In this document: positions 1 through 7,818 of the stretch, in pieces
Numbering within the stretch: the stretch's first letter is position 1
Layout of the letters: every line of letters starts with the position of its first letter
Assembly: GCA_046074645.1 (NCBI GenBank)
Contig: JBJTOP010000317.1
Location: 1-24,183, forward strand
DNA length: 24,183 nucleotides
Direction: 5' to 3'
Origin: SXXK01 sp046074645
Lineage (GTDB): Bacteria; Planctomycetota; Planctomycetia; Planctomycetales; Planctomycetaceae
Translations under genes and position numbers: made by a program
Notes under the pieces: model-generated
The model's input: the letters and a program-made list of their open reading frames with translations, nothing else
What the model was told of the DNA's origin: nothing
The model's database searches: none

Positions 1-47
1 CCTGGCCGCTGGTGGACACAAAGACGTCGCGTCCTGTGGTCCATCGG

Positions 48-81
48 CAAACTGCGAAAGTCTGACCGGCTTCGCAGTTTG
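48..81. terminator. Hairpin downstream of the TolC-like gene
   Basis: An 11-bp perfect inverted repeat (arms 48-58 and 71-81, 12-nt loop) lies about 43 nt beyond the minus-strand stop codon of the TolC-like gene. There is no T-tract on the minus-strand exit side, so it is at best an imperfect intrinsic terminator. The rest of 1-123 holds no gene I can support; short open frames run off the left edge but show no recognisable protein. Confidence 0.4.
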
Positions 82-123
82 ATTCCTTCGCGGTGCCGGT
101 GGTCGAAGAAGATGATGGTCAAA

Positions 124-2259
124 TTATGGCACGATTTCACGGGGTGGGCTGTCATCGCCATCATGAGCCCGCTGAGCTGCGGCGGGCTCGGGTGGCTCCG
201 GAACAGGCTGAGATGCAGAGTCGTCGCCGCCCGCGACTTTCGCTGAATCCCGCTCCACGGTACCCACATGAGAGGGCCACGCAAATTCAGCAGGTTCGGC
301 ATGGATGTGCTTGTTGGGACGTGCGTGAGTCCGCGCCAGTGAACGCAGGCGGGCATCCTGGATGGCATCCGCGTTCCAACTGCCTTCGGCCAGCTGCACA
401 CCATTCACGTCAAGCAGATTTCCCGTGGACAGATTCAGCGCTGTGATGGATTTGTTGTAATTGATCACCTGTCGATAGTAAGCAGCTTCAGCCTCTGCAA
501 GGCTGGCCTGAGCTCGCAGCACCAGGTCAAGAGTCGTTGTGCCAACCTCCCGTTCCGCTTCCAGCAGCTCTACACGCTTTTCTGCCGCAAGGACTCGGTT
601 GAAGTTCGATTCTGCAGCTGCCCACGCTGCCGCAACATCCTGAATCGCTGTCGCAATATCGTGTGCAATGCTGCGTTCCTGCGCTGCAAGGACAGCATTC
701 GCACGTGCCAGTTGAAGTTCATAATTGCGGGCCTGGCTGCGAGGTTGCCGGAGTCCGATTGGAATCGACATCTCCAGCCCCATTGACCACGTGTCCAGAT
801 CCTGCCCAGTCATCGATCCATATCCGCTGCTGCCGTTCCCAGAAATCAACTGGTCACCGAATCCGTTGACGGCATAGGAGCCGACGGCATCCAGCTGTGG
901 CCGCACAAGACTGCGAGCCGCATTCAGCTGCAGCTGCAGGCTGCGAATCTGCCACTTCTGACGACGAAGTTCGGTCCGCTTCACCAGACCATCCGTCAGA
1001 CACGCTTCCCAGTCCGCGTGAAACTCCGCTTTCACCGGCTCCGTCACAGGACGCAGCACAGTGCCGTCGTTCATCGGGAGAGCAATCAGTCTTCGAAGTG
1101 CACTTTCGCTGTTGTAGACGGCGTTGAGTGCCAGCTCCAGCTGGGCACGAGTTTCATAGAATCGGTCGCGAGCCTGCAATTCATCAGCCAGCTTCAGCGT
1201 TCCCACCTCGACCTTGGTGCGAGCTTCGCGCCAGGTCTGAAAGGCACTTTGATGAGTAGCCACGGTGGTGTCATAGATTCGGTATGCAAGATACAGGTCC
1301 CAGTAAGCGTTCTCGATGTCGCGAAGTCCGTTGCGAACTGCGATTTCAAAGTCGGCCAGCGTGATGTCCTGATTGATCCGTGCAATCACAACCCCCTGAC
1401 TCACACCGGCGATGGCACCGAAACCCGGACGCAGAGGACCGGCGACTCGAGTGAATTCCGTGCCTGCACCCGCCAGCAATGGCTGACGTACCTGAGCGCC
1501 AAGCGAACCTGAGTAGGACGACGGATATTGCGGCGAGCCGAACGCGCTGCCCAGGTAGTCCCACGAATGGAACACGCCAACAGAGCCGCCACTCGCCAAT
1601 GCCTTATCAACCCCGGTGCGAAAAGCCGCCGTCTCGCTGCCAATGGAAAACGGAGCTGACTGGTGAGTCATGCGGCGGTCGCGTCCCCAGCCCATGTTGG
1701 TGGACCACCGTGCATCAAAGTCCGACAGAGCTGCCTCAAGCCCGCGTCGACCGAAAAGGACTCCGGTTTCCTGAATGGCTGAATCATAGACCGTAGAGAC
1801 GCCCTCCGGTCCCGATAGCACCCGGGCTGCACCCGCCCCCCCCAGAGCACTCGCTTCCACAACCTGATTCCGGGACAACGCAGTCAGTATGGCCTCTTCA
1901 AGAGTGAATTCCCGAACTTCGTCATCAACGCGACGGTCCAGACTTCGAGGGGCATCCGTCGTCCGCACCGCCTCCGTTGTCGTCCCATCCACCAGCGGAT
2001 GTTCGATCGCCGTATTGTGCGACTTGAAATACTGCAGCTGCTTCTCGCCGTCGATGTACTGCAGATCGGAAAGACCAGCTTTGGTTGTCGTCGAACAACC
2101 AGGCTGAGTAATGGCGACAGCGAGCGGGATTCCCAGCCATGCTGCGGCCAGACCGCCTCGCAGGCCCTGGATCAGTGTCCAGCCAGAAGAGCGCCGGCCG
2201 GGCAGACCGCGAACGCGCGAAGAAAACAGCTGCCGAATTCGCAAAGCCAGACGATTCAT
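124..2259 (-). CDS. TolC-family outer membrane efflux protein
   Basis: A 711-residue protein of the TolC/outer membrane factor family, which forms trimeric channels through the outer membrane for efflux pumps or type I secretion. The N-terminus has a basic region followed by a hydrophobic segment (about residues 33-50) and Cys55 in PGCSTTT, so it may be a lipoprotein, although the lipobox is not canonical. Two long alpha-helical halves are visible: one around DFEIAVRNGLRDIENAYWDLYLAY, and one from SIAHDIATAIQDVAAAW through DLVLRAQASLAEAEAAYYRQVINYNKSI to LSTGNLLDV. This is the internal duplication expected of TolC. A Pro/Asp/Glu-rich tail of roughly 70 residues follows and is longer than usual. 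ATG at 2259 is supported by an AGGGA Shine-Dalgarno just upstream. It lies 81 nt downstream of the Mpo1-like gene on the same strand. No adaptor or pump gene is visible in the window, so the substrate is unknown. Confidence 0.93.
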   Translation of the reverse strand: MNRLALRIRQLFSSRVRGLPGRRSSGWTLIQGLRGGLAAAWLGIPLAVAITQPGCSTTTKAGLSDLQYIDGEKQLQYFKSHNTAIEHPLVDGTTTEAVRTTDAPRSLDRRVDDEVREFTLEEAILTALSRNQVVEASALGGAGAARVLSGPEGVSTVYDSAIQETGVLFGRRGLEAALSDFDARWSTNMGWGRDRRMTHQSAPFSIGSETAAFRTGVDKALASGGSVGVFHSWDYLGSAFGSPQYPSSYSGSLGAQVRQPLLAGAGTEFTRVAGPLRPGFGAIAGVSQGVVIARINQDITLADFEIAVRNGLRDIENAYWDLYLAYRIYDTTVATHQSAFQTWREARTKVEVGTLKLADELQARDRFYETRAQLELALNAVYNSESALRRLIALPMNDGTVLRPVTEPVKAEFHADWEACLTDGLVKRTELRRQKWQIRSLQLQLNAARSLVRPQLDAVGSYAVNGFGDQLISGNGSSGYGSMTGQDLDTWSMGLEMSIPIGLRQPRSQARNYELQLARANAVLAAQERSIAHDIATAIQDVAAAWAAAESNFNRVLAAEKRVELLEAEREVGTTTLDLVLRAQASLAEAEAAYYRQVINYNKSITALNLSTGNLLDVNGVQLAEGSWNADAIQDARLRSLARTHARPNKHIHAEPAEFAWPSHVGTVERDSAKVAGGDDSASQPVPEPPEPAAAQRAHDGDDSPPREIVP

Positions 2260-2340
2260 GAAACGTCCCTGTCAACTTCAGTGGCCGCAGGAATCAGCGC
2301 GACAACCAGCAGGTTGTCCACGTGCCCTGCACCCAATTCC

Positions 2341-2655
2341 TCAGACAGGTGTCCTATCGTCGATTCCTTCGGCAAGCCTTGAATATTCGGAGAGGGGACC
2401 GTATTCGGTATAAGGCTTTCCAAGCGTTTTTCTGATAAACACAACCTCACCTGCGTCGTTTCCCTCAATTGCGTGACCGGCAAACTGCAGGGCATATCCG
2501 GCAAAAAAACTCGAAATCGCCCAGTACCACTCAAGTCCACCAGTCAGCAGAAGTACTGGAACAACAAACGTCACCGGGATGCCGATGGTGTGCAGCAACT
2601 GATTCCAGCGATTGCGGTGCCGAGGCAGATAATTTCGGAAGAATTTTCTCAGCAT
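2341..2655 (-). CDS. Mpo1/DUF962-like membrane protein
   Basis: A 104-residue protein of the DUF962/YGL010w family. The yeast member Mpo1 is an Fe(II)-dependent dioxygenase that alpha-oxidises 2-hydroxy fatty acids. The family signature is present: HRNRWNQLLHTIGIP near the N-terminus (His13, His22) and FAGHAIEGN (His61, Glu64), separated by two hydrophobic segments (about 25-40 and 43-60). These His residues are the expected metal ligands. The frame is open upstream to 2715, but ATG at 2655 is preferred because AGGGGAGG sits a few bases before it and the product then begins at the conserved basic region. The activity of bacterial members is inferred from the family; this one may act on hydroxylated membrane lipids. 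It precedes the TolC-like gene on the same strand and could share its transcript. Confidence 0.85.
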   Translation of the reverse strand: MLRKFFRNYLPRHRNRWNQLLHTIGIPVTFVVPVLLLTGGLEWYWAISSFFAGYALQFAGHAIEGNDAGEVVFIRKTLGKPYTEYGPLSEYSRLAEGIDDRTPV

Positions 2656-2666
2656 GAACCTCCCCT
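2655..2666 (-). promoter_or_regulatory. Ribosome binding site fixing the Mpo1-like start
   Basis: The minus strand reads AGGGGAGGTTC directly before ATG at 2655. This purine-rich core is a strong Shine-Dalgarno and argues for the internal ATG rather than the upstream start at 2715, which would add 20 unconserved residues. Confidence 0.7.
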
Positions 2667-2875
2667 GATGAATTGGCGTTGAGAAAGTTGCACGGAACTG
2701 CAGTTCCCGCCCCAAAACGCTCTACAATCGCCGAATCGCCCGCTCCGCGTCAGTCCAACATCAGGATTTCCCGAAAAACTCCACAAAATCTGGGAATTTT
2801 GCCTGGTCAGGCCTTGAGAAGCTCACGTCTTCACAGGAACAATCCTCCGAATCGTGCGATGTCCCAATCGCGAAG

Positions 2876-3286
2876 GTGTCAGCAGTGCGTGCCGCAGACA
2901 GACCAACCCGAAGATCGATCCAGGTGGCGGCTGTCGTCGCCCTGGTGCTCAGCGCGCTCTTCGGACCGTCCCTGCACCTGCTTCAGCACACCGCCTCCGC
3001 CGACACCCCCGCTCGTACCTGTGCCTGTGTTCACGACGCCTCTGCCGAACTCAACCACTTTCCCGCACATCCTTCAGCCGCAGAACCGCCTGCATCGCCA
3101 ACGGGTCACCATGACCCCGACACCTGCAGCGTTTGTCTCACGTTTTTCCTGCAGACACACTCCATCGAACACGCACAGGATCTCCGTGCTGTCCCGATAG
3201 AGATCCGGCGAATCCTGCCACACGACAGCATTGGCAGCGGGCCTTCAATAAAAATTGCTGCGGCCCGAGGTCCCCCCCGTGATTGA
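2876..3286 (+). CDS. Small exported Cys/His-rich protein, function unknown
   Basis: A 136-residue hypothetical protein. It has a basic N-terminus, a hydrophobic segment (about residues 16-32, QVAAVVALVLSALFGPSLHLL) that could be a signal peptide or anchor, then a low-complexity Pro/Ala/His region with two cysteine clusters: CAC (near residue 49) and HHDPDTCSVC (near residue 80). The His-rich patch next to CxxC resembles small periplasmic DUF2946-type proteins near metal genes, but I do not claim membership. The start is GTG at 2876 with a poor ribosome site, so the true start is uncertain. It lies 160 nt upstream of the DUF1559 gene on the same strand. Codon use and the hydrophobic leader favour a real gene; homology would be needed to be sure. 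Confidence 0.6.
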   Translation: MSAVRAADRPTRRSIQVAAVVALVLSALFGPSLHLLQHTASADTPARTCACVHDASAELNHFPAHPSAAEPPASPTGHHDPDTCSVCLTFFLQTHSIEHAQDLRAVPIEIRRILPHDSIGSGPSIKIAAARGPPRD

Positions 3287-3446
3287 AGCGATGACGCTCA
3301 CCGCGTCAACTTGAAACGCTCTCACTCTGCCCCACACCAGCCCAGGCTCCATTGAACCCCCAGGGGTTGCCTCGGGTTGTCAGTCTCGCTTCACAATTCG
3401 GTCGCCGCTGCTTTGCTGGCCGACCGAGATTTATGGGAAATATCAC

Positions 3447-4367
3447 ATGTGCTCGCCTTCTTTGCGCCGCAGTCGCGGCTTCACCCTGATTGAACTGCTC
3501 GTCGTTATCGCCATTATCGCCGTCCTCGTCGCCCTGCTGCTGCCTGCTGTCCAGCAGGCCCGGGAAGCAGCTCGCAGAACCCAGTGCAAAAATCACCTCA
3601 AACAGATTGTCGTGGCACTGCACAACTACCATGACGTTCACAAGACGTTTCCTCCAGGCTGGATTGCTGTGAATCCCTTTGGCCTGCCCAGCGCCCACGA
3701 CGGAGGCAGCGGTGCTGGCTGGGCCGCCATGGTGCTCCCAATGCTGGAGCAACAAAATCTCTGGCAGCGTTTTCAGTCCAGTCGCTATCTCACAGATCCT
3801 GTGAATTCGACATTTATCTCAGCTGAACTGCCCATGTACCGCTGTCCCTCCGATCCTCAGCCGCCGTTTTTTGACCTCAAGGAGGAAGGCAGCGACCAGA
3901 TCCTTGCCCGACTTCCTGTCGCCAACTACGTCGGCGTCTTCGGCACTGAAGAACTCCACGGCTGCGAATACGACCCCGGAATCGCTCCCGTCAGCCCCAC
4001 TGGACAGTGTCTGGGTGACGGCATCTTCTTCCATAACAGCAGAGTTCGGATCAGTGACATCACGGACGGCACCAGCAACACAATCATCGTCGGTGAACGT
4101 CGCACAGATCGCCTGCTGGACTGGTACTCCACCTGGCCCGGCATGATTGCTGAAGGCGAAGAGGCATTTCAGCGAATTCTTGGAGTTGCCGACCATCCGC
4201 CGAATGATCCACACCTGCATTTTGATGACTTCAGCAGCCTGCATACTGGCGGTGTCCAGTTCGCACTCGGTGACGGGGCCGTCCGATTCATCTCCTCCAG
4301 TGTCGATGAACGCGTTTACCGCGGGCTGGCTACGATCGGCGGTGGTGAAGTCACAGGCGATTTTTAA
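3447..4367 (+). CDS. DUF1559 prepilin-type protein
   Basis: A 306-residue member of the DUF1559 family (SBP_bac_10), which is hugely expanded in planctomycetes. Residues 8-34 form a type IV prepilin leader: basic stretch, then RGFTLIELLVVIAIIAVLVALLLPA, with predicted cleavage between Gly11 and Phe12 and the conserved Glu5 of the mature pilin. The following QQAREAARRTQCKNHLKQI and HNYHDVHKTFPPGW are standard DUF1559 motifs, as are DGTSNTIIVGER in the middle and FALGDGAVRFISSSVD near the C-terminus. It is presumably processed by a prepilin peptidase and exposed in the periplasm or on the surface; the molecular role of the family is not settled. ATG at 3447 is used because the leader is then of normal length. 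Two hairpins follow the gene. Confidence 0.96.
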   Translation: MCSPSLRRSRGFTLIELLVVIAIIAVLVALLLPAVQQAREAARRTQCKNHLKQIVVALHNYHDVHKTFPPGWIAVNPFGLPSAHDGGSGAGWAAMVLPMLEQQNLWQRFQSSRYLTDPVNSTFISAELPMYRCPSDPQPPFFDLKEEGSDQILARLPVANYVGVFGTEELHGCEYDPGIAPVSPTGQCLGDGIFFHNSRVRISDITDGTSNTIIVGERRTDRLLDWYSTWPGMIAEGEEAFQRILGVADHPPNDPHLHFDDFSSLHTGGVQFALGDGAVRFISSSVDERVYRGLATIGGGEVTGDF

Positions 4368-4376
4368 ACCGTTTCG

Positions 4377-4402
4377 GCCCTGCCCGCTTTCCTCGGCAGG
4401 GC
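4377..4402 (+). terminator. Hairpin after the DUF1559 gene
   Basis: Perfect 8-bp GC-rich stem (GCCCTGCC, 4377-4384, with GGCAGGGC, 4395-4402) and a 10-nt loop, beginning 10 nt after the DUF1559 stop codon. No T-tract follows, but a second hairpin with one lies just downstream. Confidence 0.55.
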
Positions 4403-4423
4403 TGCCATGCATAAACTTCCCGT

Positions 4424-4460
4424 GTGGCCGGCACTCCCAGGTGCCGGCCACGTCGCTTTT
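4424..4460 (+). terminator. Strong intrinsic terminator
   Basis: A perfect 11-bp stem (GTGGCCGGCAC, 4424-4434, with its complement at 4441-4451), a 6-nt TCCCAG loop, then GTCGCTTTTATT. The stability and the T-run make this a good rho-independent terminator for the DUF1559 gene, separating it from the sulfatase unit that starts 80 nt later. Confidence 0.75.
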
Positions 4461-4526
4461 ATTGCCTGCAGAAAAGCGCGAAGAGGACAGACGTTTCTCA
4501 GAACGCAACGCCACCCTCGGCTGAAC

Positions 4527-4542
4527 AAGGAGTCCCAAAGTG
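4527..4542 (+). promoter_or_regulatory. Ribosome binding site supporting a GTG start
   Basis: AAGGAG at 4527-4532 is 7 nt before GTG (4540-4542) and 13 nt before ATG (4546-4548). The spacing favours GTG as the initiation codon of the sulfatase. Confidence 0.6.
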
Positions 4543-6072
4543 TCCATGCGATTGCTGTTTGTTCTGCTCCTGACACCCATCTGCTGTCTGACCGATCCAC
4601 CCGTTGCCGCCGATCAGCCGCTGAATGTGTTGTTCATCATCGCCGATGACCTGAACAACAGTCTCGGATGTTACGGCGACCCACTGGTCCAGACTCCCAA
4701 TCTCGACAGACTGGCTGCGCGCGGGACACGATTTGAAACGGCAAACTGCACATTTCCATTGTGCGGTCCCAGTCGCAATTCAATGCTCACAGGCCTCTAT
4801 CCCAATTCCACGGGCATCCTTGCCAACAGTCAGATCTTCAGACAGACGATTCCTGAGGCCATCAGTCTGCCGCAGTGTTTCCGGCAGCAGGGTTACTTCG
4901 CAGCCCGCATCGGAAAGCTCTATCACTACAATGTTCCCAACTCAATCGGTACCGTGGGACATGACGACCCAGCCTCGTGGGAACTCCAGCTCAACCCAGC
5001 GGGCGTCGATCGCACGCTCGAACACGAACGCATCTTCTCACTCGTGCCCGGGCAGTTCGGAGGAACTCTCAGCTGGTACGCGTCGCCCCACAGCGATGAA
5101 CACCACACGGATGCCATGCAGGCCGCCGATGCCGCATGGGTGCTCGAACGCTGTGCTCGCGAAGGCCACCGTCCATTCTTTCTGTCCGTAGGCTTTTTTC
5201 GCCCTCACACACCCTACGTGGCGCCGCAAAAGCCATGGTTCGAGATGTACGACGCTCCTGCCATGCCGCTGGTCAAAGACACGGAAGCCGATCTCGCCGA
5301 CATCCCCGCACTGGCGCTCGCCAGCAGAAAAAAAGAACAGCTGACAATGACCGACGACCAGCGTCGTCAGGCCCGGCAAGCCTACTACGCCAGCATCAGC
5401 TTTATGGATGCTCAGGTAGGTCGCATTCTCGAAGCACTCGATCGGCTCCAGCTCGCTGACCGCACCATTATCGTCTTCACCAGTGACCACGGGTATCACC
5501 TCGGCGAACATGGCCTCTGGCAGAAACAGAGCCTGTTCGAAGAGAGCAGCCGCGTTCCGCTGCTGATTGTGGCGCCCGGTACAGCAGCCGGGCAGATCTG
5601 CAGGGCACCCGTGTCTCACGTGGACATCTTCCCCACACTTGCAGAACTCGCCGGAATCCAGCCCCCGGCAGGTCTGCAGGGACAAAGCCTTCTGCCACTG
5701 CTGAGGGACGGCGGGGCAACAGGTCGCGGCTGGGCACTCACCCAGGTCGTGAGGGGGAACAACGCCGGTAACGCTGCCAAAAAAAATCAACCCGGAACAG
5801 ACTCGGGTTCCTCAAGGCTCTTCGGTTACAGCATCCGCACACAGCGTTACCGCTACACCGAATGGGACGCAGGCCGCGCAGGACGTGAACTCTACGACCA
5901 TGAGACCGATCCCCGTGAACTGACTAATCTCGCCGAGCATCCCGGTCACGCCACGACCGTCACAGAACTCACTGCCCTGCTCAAACAGGCCGTCAACTCC
6001 TCTCTGCCAGCGTCCGGCCAGATCCCCGAACTCCGCGAAGGTCTCTGGGCTCCGCTGCTCCTGAAACCCTGA
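4540..6072 (+). CDS. Secreted sulfatase, iduronate-2-sulfatase type
   Basis: A 510-residue type I sulfatase that hydrolyses sulfate esters, probably on glycans. A signal peptide (about residues 1-24, ending PVAADQ) sends it out of the cytoplasm. Metal ligands Asp36-Asp37 lie in IIADDLNNSLGCYG. The active-site motif is Cys75-Gly-Pro77-Ser-Arg79, in which Cys75 should be converted to formylglycine by a sulfatase-maturing enzyme. RIGKLYH (Lys126) and GFFRPHTPY (about 218-226) are typical of the iduronate-2-sulfatase branch, and TSDHGYHLGEHGLWQK supplies Asp316 and His317. The length is normal. GTG at 4540 is chosen on ribosome-site spacing. An esterase gene starts 31 nt after the stop on the same strand, suggesting joint action on a decorated polysaccharide. 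The actual substrate cannot be read from the sequence. Confidence 0.95.
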   Translation: MSMRLLFVLLLTPICCLTDPPVAADQPLNVLFIIADDLNNSLGCYGDPLVQTPNLDRLAARGTRFETANCTFPLCGPSRNSMLTGLYPNSTGILANSQIFRQTIPEAISLPQCFRQQGYFAARIGKLYHYNVPNSIGTVGHDDPASWELQLNPAGVDRTLEHERIFSLVPGQFGGTLSWYASPHSDEHHTDAMQAADAAWVLERCAREGHRPFFLSVGFFRPHTPYVAPQKPWFEMYDAPAMPLVKDTEADLADIPALALASRKKEQLTMTDDQRRQARQAYYASISFMDAQVGRILEALDRLQLADRTIIVFTSDHGYHLGEHGLWQKQSLFEESSRVPLLIVAPGTAAGQICRAPVSHVDIFPTLAELAGIQPPAGLQGQSLLPLLRDGGATGRGWALTQVVRGNNAGNAAKKNQPGTDSGSSRLFGYSIRTQRYRYTEWDAGRAGRELYDHETDPRELTNLAEHPGHATTVTELTALLKQAVNSSLPASGQIPELREGLWAPLLLKP

Positions 6073-6103
6073 AGCCCCACGGCCCCGAACCGGAATCCAG
6101 CCC

Positions 6104-7078
6104 ATGCAATCAAACCGTCAGCAGCTCACCAGCCTGCCCATCGCTCCCAACTCACTTGCCGCCTGTGCTGCCCTCGCCATCTGCCTGTGGGCAGCCCCGG
6201 GCACTTCGACCGCCGCCACCGCACCGCAGCAGCCTCCCGCAACCACTGAACTTGTGGACCTCTGGGAGGGTCCGGCGCCGGACGAAACCACACGCCAGCC
6301 GGGAACAGCGCTACCGCAGCGTCCGGAAGAACAACCCCCCGTCACTCGCATCACCGGCATCACGCAGCCGCAACTGGCTGTCTGCCTCGCAAAGCAGTCC
6401 ACCGTCCCGCGTCGCGCCGTGCTGATACTCCCTGGCGGAGGATTTCGTCGCGTGGTCGTGGACAAGGAAGGCACCGAAATTGCCACGTGGCTGAATGATC
6501 TCGGAATTTCTGCCTTTGTTCTGCGCTACCGCACCGCCGATGACTCCACCAAATCGCCGTGGCTCAAACCACTCCAGGATGCCCAGCGTGCGATGGCTTT
6601 GATTCGTTCCCGCGCCGCTGAATGGCAGATCGACCCGGATCAGCTGGGAGTGGCCGGATTCTCTGCCGGTGGTCAGACCGCTGCCAGACTTCTGGGGGAT
6701 GGCGGACAGTCGGCCTATCGACTTTCGGCCGGCGATCCCGTCGACAGGCTGTCCCATCAGCCCGACTTCGCCATGCTCATCTACCCATGGAATCTCTGGA
6801 ATCCCGATACCGAACAACTGCTGCCAGAGCTGCAGATCTCGCCCGGACTTCCACCCGTGTTTCTTGTGCACACACACGATGACTCCGCTTCTTCACTCAG
6901 CTCCGCAATGTTCTACGCAGCTCTGCGAAAGCACAGGGTTCCTGCCGAACTGCACGTTTTCGCCAGTGGTGGGCACGGCTACGGGCTCCGCCAGATCGCC
7001 GGTTCTCGCATCAGTTCATGGCCGGAACTGGCAGCTCACTGGCTGCAGGCACTGCCAACACCCGACGAAAGGAAATGA
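6104..7078 (+). CDS. Secreted alpha/beta-hydrolase (esterase)
   Basis: A 324-residue alpha/beta-hydrolase of the esterase/lipase or acetylxylan-esterase-like type common in planctomycetes. The N-terminal hydrophobic stretch (about residues 18-32, ending near STAATA) looks like a signal peptide. The oxyanion-hole motif LPGGGF is at 110-114. The nucleophile elbow is GFSAGG with Ser187. The acid is Asp259 or Asp260 in HTHDDSAS, and the catalytic His is His291 in SGGHGYG, so the triad is complete and correctly ordered. It lies 31 nt downstream of the sulfatase and is probably co-transcribed; removing acyl groups from a sulfated glycan is the natural inference. The ribosome site before ATG 6104 is weak. 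Confidence 0.9.
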   Translation: MQSNRQQLTSLPIAPNSLAACAALAICLWAAPGTSTAATAPQQPPATTELVDLWEGPAPDETTRQPGTALPQRPEEQPPVTRITGITQPQLAVCLAKQSTVPRRAVLILPGGGFRRVVVDKEGTEIATWLNDLGISAFVLRYRTADDSTKSPWLKPLQDAQRAMALIRSRAAEWQIDPDQLGVAGFSAGGQTAARLLGDGGQSAYRLSAGDPVDRLSHQPDFAMLIYPWNLWNPDTEQLLPELQISPGLPPVFLVHTHDDSASSLSSAMFYAALRKHRVPAELHVFASGGHGYGLRQIAGSRISSWPELAAHWLQALPTPDERK

Positions 7079-7194
7079 CAGCATTCTGCCATCCATCATG
7101 AAAACCAGCCCGAATCCGCTGATCCACTCCCTGTCTTCTGCGTTTTTCAAAGCAACATCACTTCAGTTCTCACGTTCCTTACGAAAGGTGTCGC

Positions 7195-7806
7195 ATGTCG
7201 CTTGAACCAGAAGGCTCTCCAGAATCCTGGCCACCACTTGGGCTGCCCGCCGGCAGCGTCCGCGCTCTGCTCACACTCACCGTCGTCGGAATCGTCATCC
7301 AGGCGATCGTCCGTGAACGCACTCTCGACATTATCTGGACCGAAACGCTCCTTATTGCACTTGCCTGGTACTTCACATCCCGCCGCTTTGTGGCACTCCC
7401 TCCAGACGTGATTGACCGACTGCAGCAGGAAGGAATTATTGAGCGTGAGTCGTCTCCGCTGTTTCTGCCGCGACACAGCATTCGCGTGATTCTGGCGGGA
7501 GCGTTCGCGGGACTGGGCATCTGGCTGTATCAGCAGGGCCGGCTGTTCACCACTCGCGAATCCTCACTCCTGCTTCTTGTCGCCGCTTTTGTGCTCGGAG
7601 CGATCCTGCAGTCCATCGCCGGTTGGTTCCGTCGAAGAAAACGTTCGCGTCCTTCATCACGATGGGGTGACCTGAAGGCACTCGCCGTGCTGTCAGTTGT
7701 TGGACTTGCGGCTGCAGCAGAACTGCTGCCTGACAGAGGACCGATTCCACCCGAATTCGACCGGATCGCTCTGGCGATGATGCTTTTCTACTTCGGCTCC
7801 CGCTGA
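7195..7806 (+). CDS. Small integral membrane protein, function unknown
   Basis: A 203-residue protein with about four or five hydrophobic segments: near residues 24-38 (RALLTLTVVGIVIQAI), 46-62, 99-116, 122-142 (a leucine-rich run) and 160-176. The segments are joined by basic loops such as RRRKRSRPSS. The opening motif LGLPAGSVRALLTL recurs in planctomycete hypothetical membrane proteins, in my recollection. I cannot assign a function. An AAAGGTG ribosome site at 7184-7190 supports ATG 7195. It follows the esterase by 116 nt and converges on ktrA, with only 5 nt between the two stop codons. Confidence 0.8.
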   Translation: MSLEPEGSPESWPPLGLPAGSVRALLTLTVVGIVIQAIVRERTLDIIWTETLLIALAWYFTSRRFVALPPDVIDRLQQEGIIERESSPLFLPRHSIRVILAGAFAGLGIWLYQQGRLFTTRESSLLLLVAAFVLGAILQSIAGWFRRRKRSRPSSRWGDLKALAVLSVVGLAAAAELLPDRGPIPPEFDRIALAMMLFYFGSR

Positions 7807-7818
7807 TCCCGTCAGCGG
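7800..7818. terminator. Hairpin spanning two convergent stop codons
   Basis: Arms CCGCTGA (7800-7806) and TCAGCGG (7812-7818) pair perfectly over a 5-nt loop. The TGA in the left arm ends the plus-strand membrane-protein gene, and the complement of TCA in the right arm is the TGA ending ktrA. It could serve as a bidirectional transcription stop, although it lacks T-tracts on either side. Confidence 0.45.

Noticed and set aside
1..123. Partial gene at the left edge
   Set aside because: Several frames are briefly open (one ends with TGA at 63-65), but none shows family sequence, so I do not call one.
3819..4580. A 253-codon open frame on the minus strand
   Set aside because: Antisense to the DUF1559 gene and crossing its terminators; no protein-family signal.
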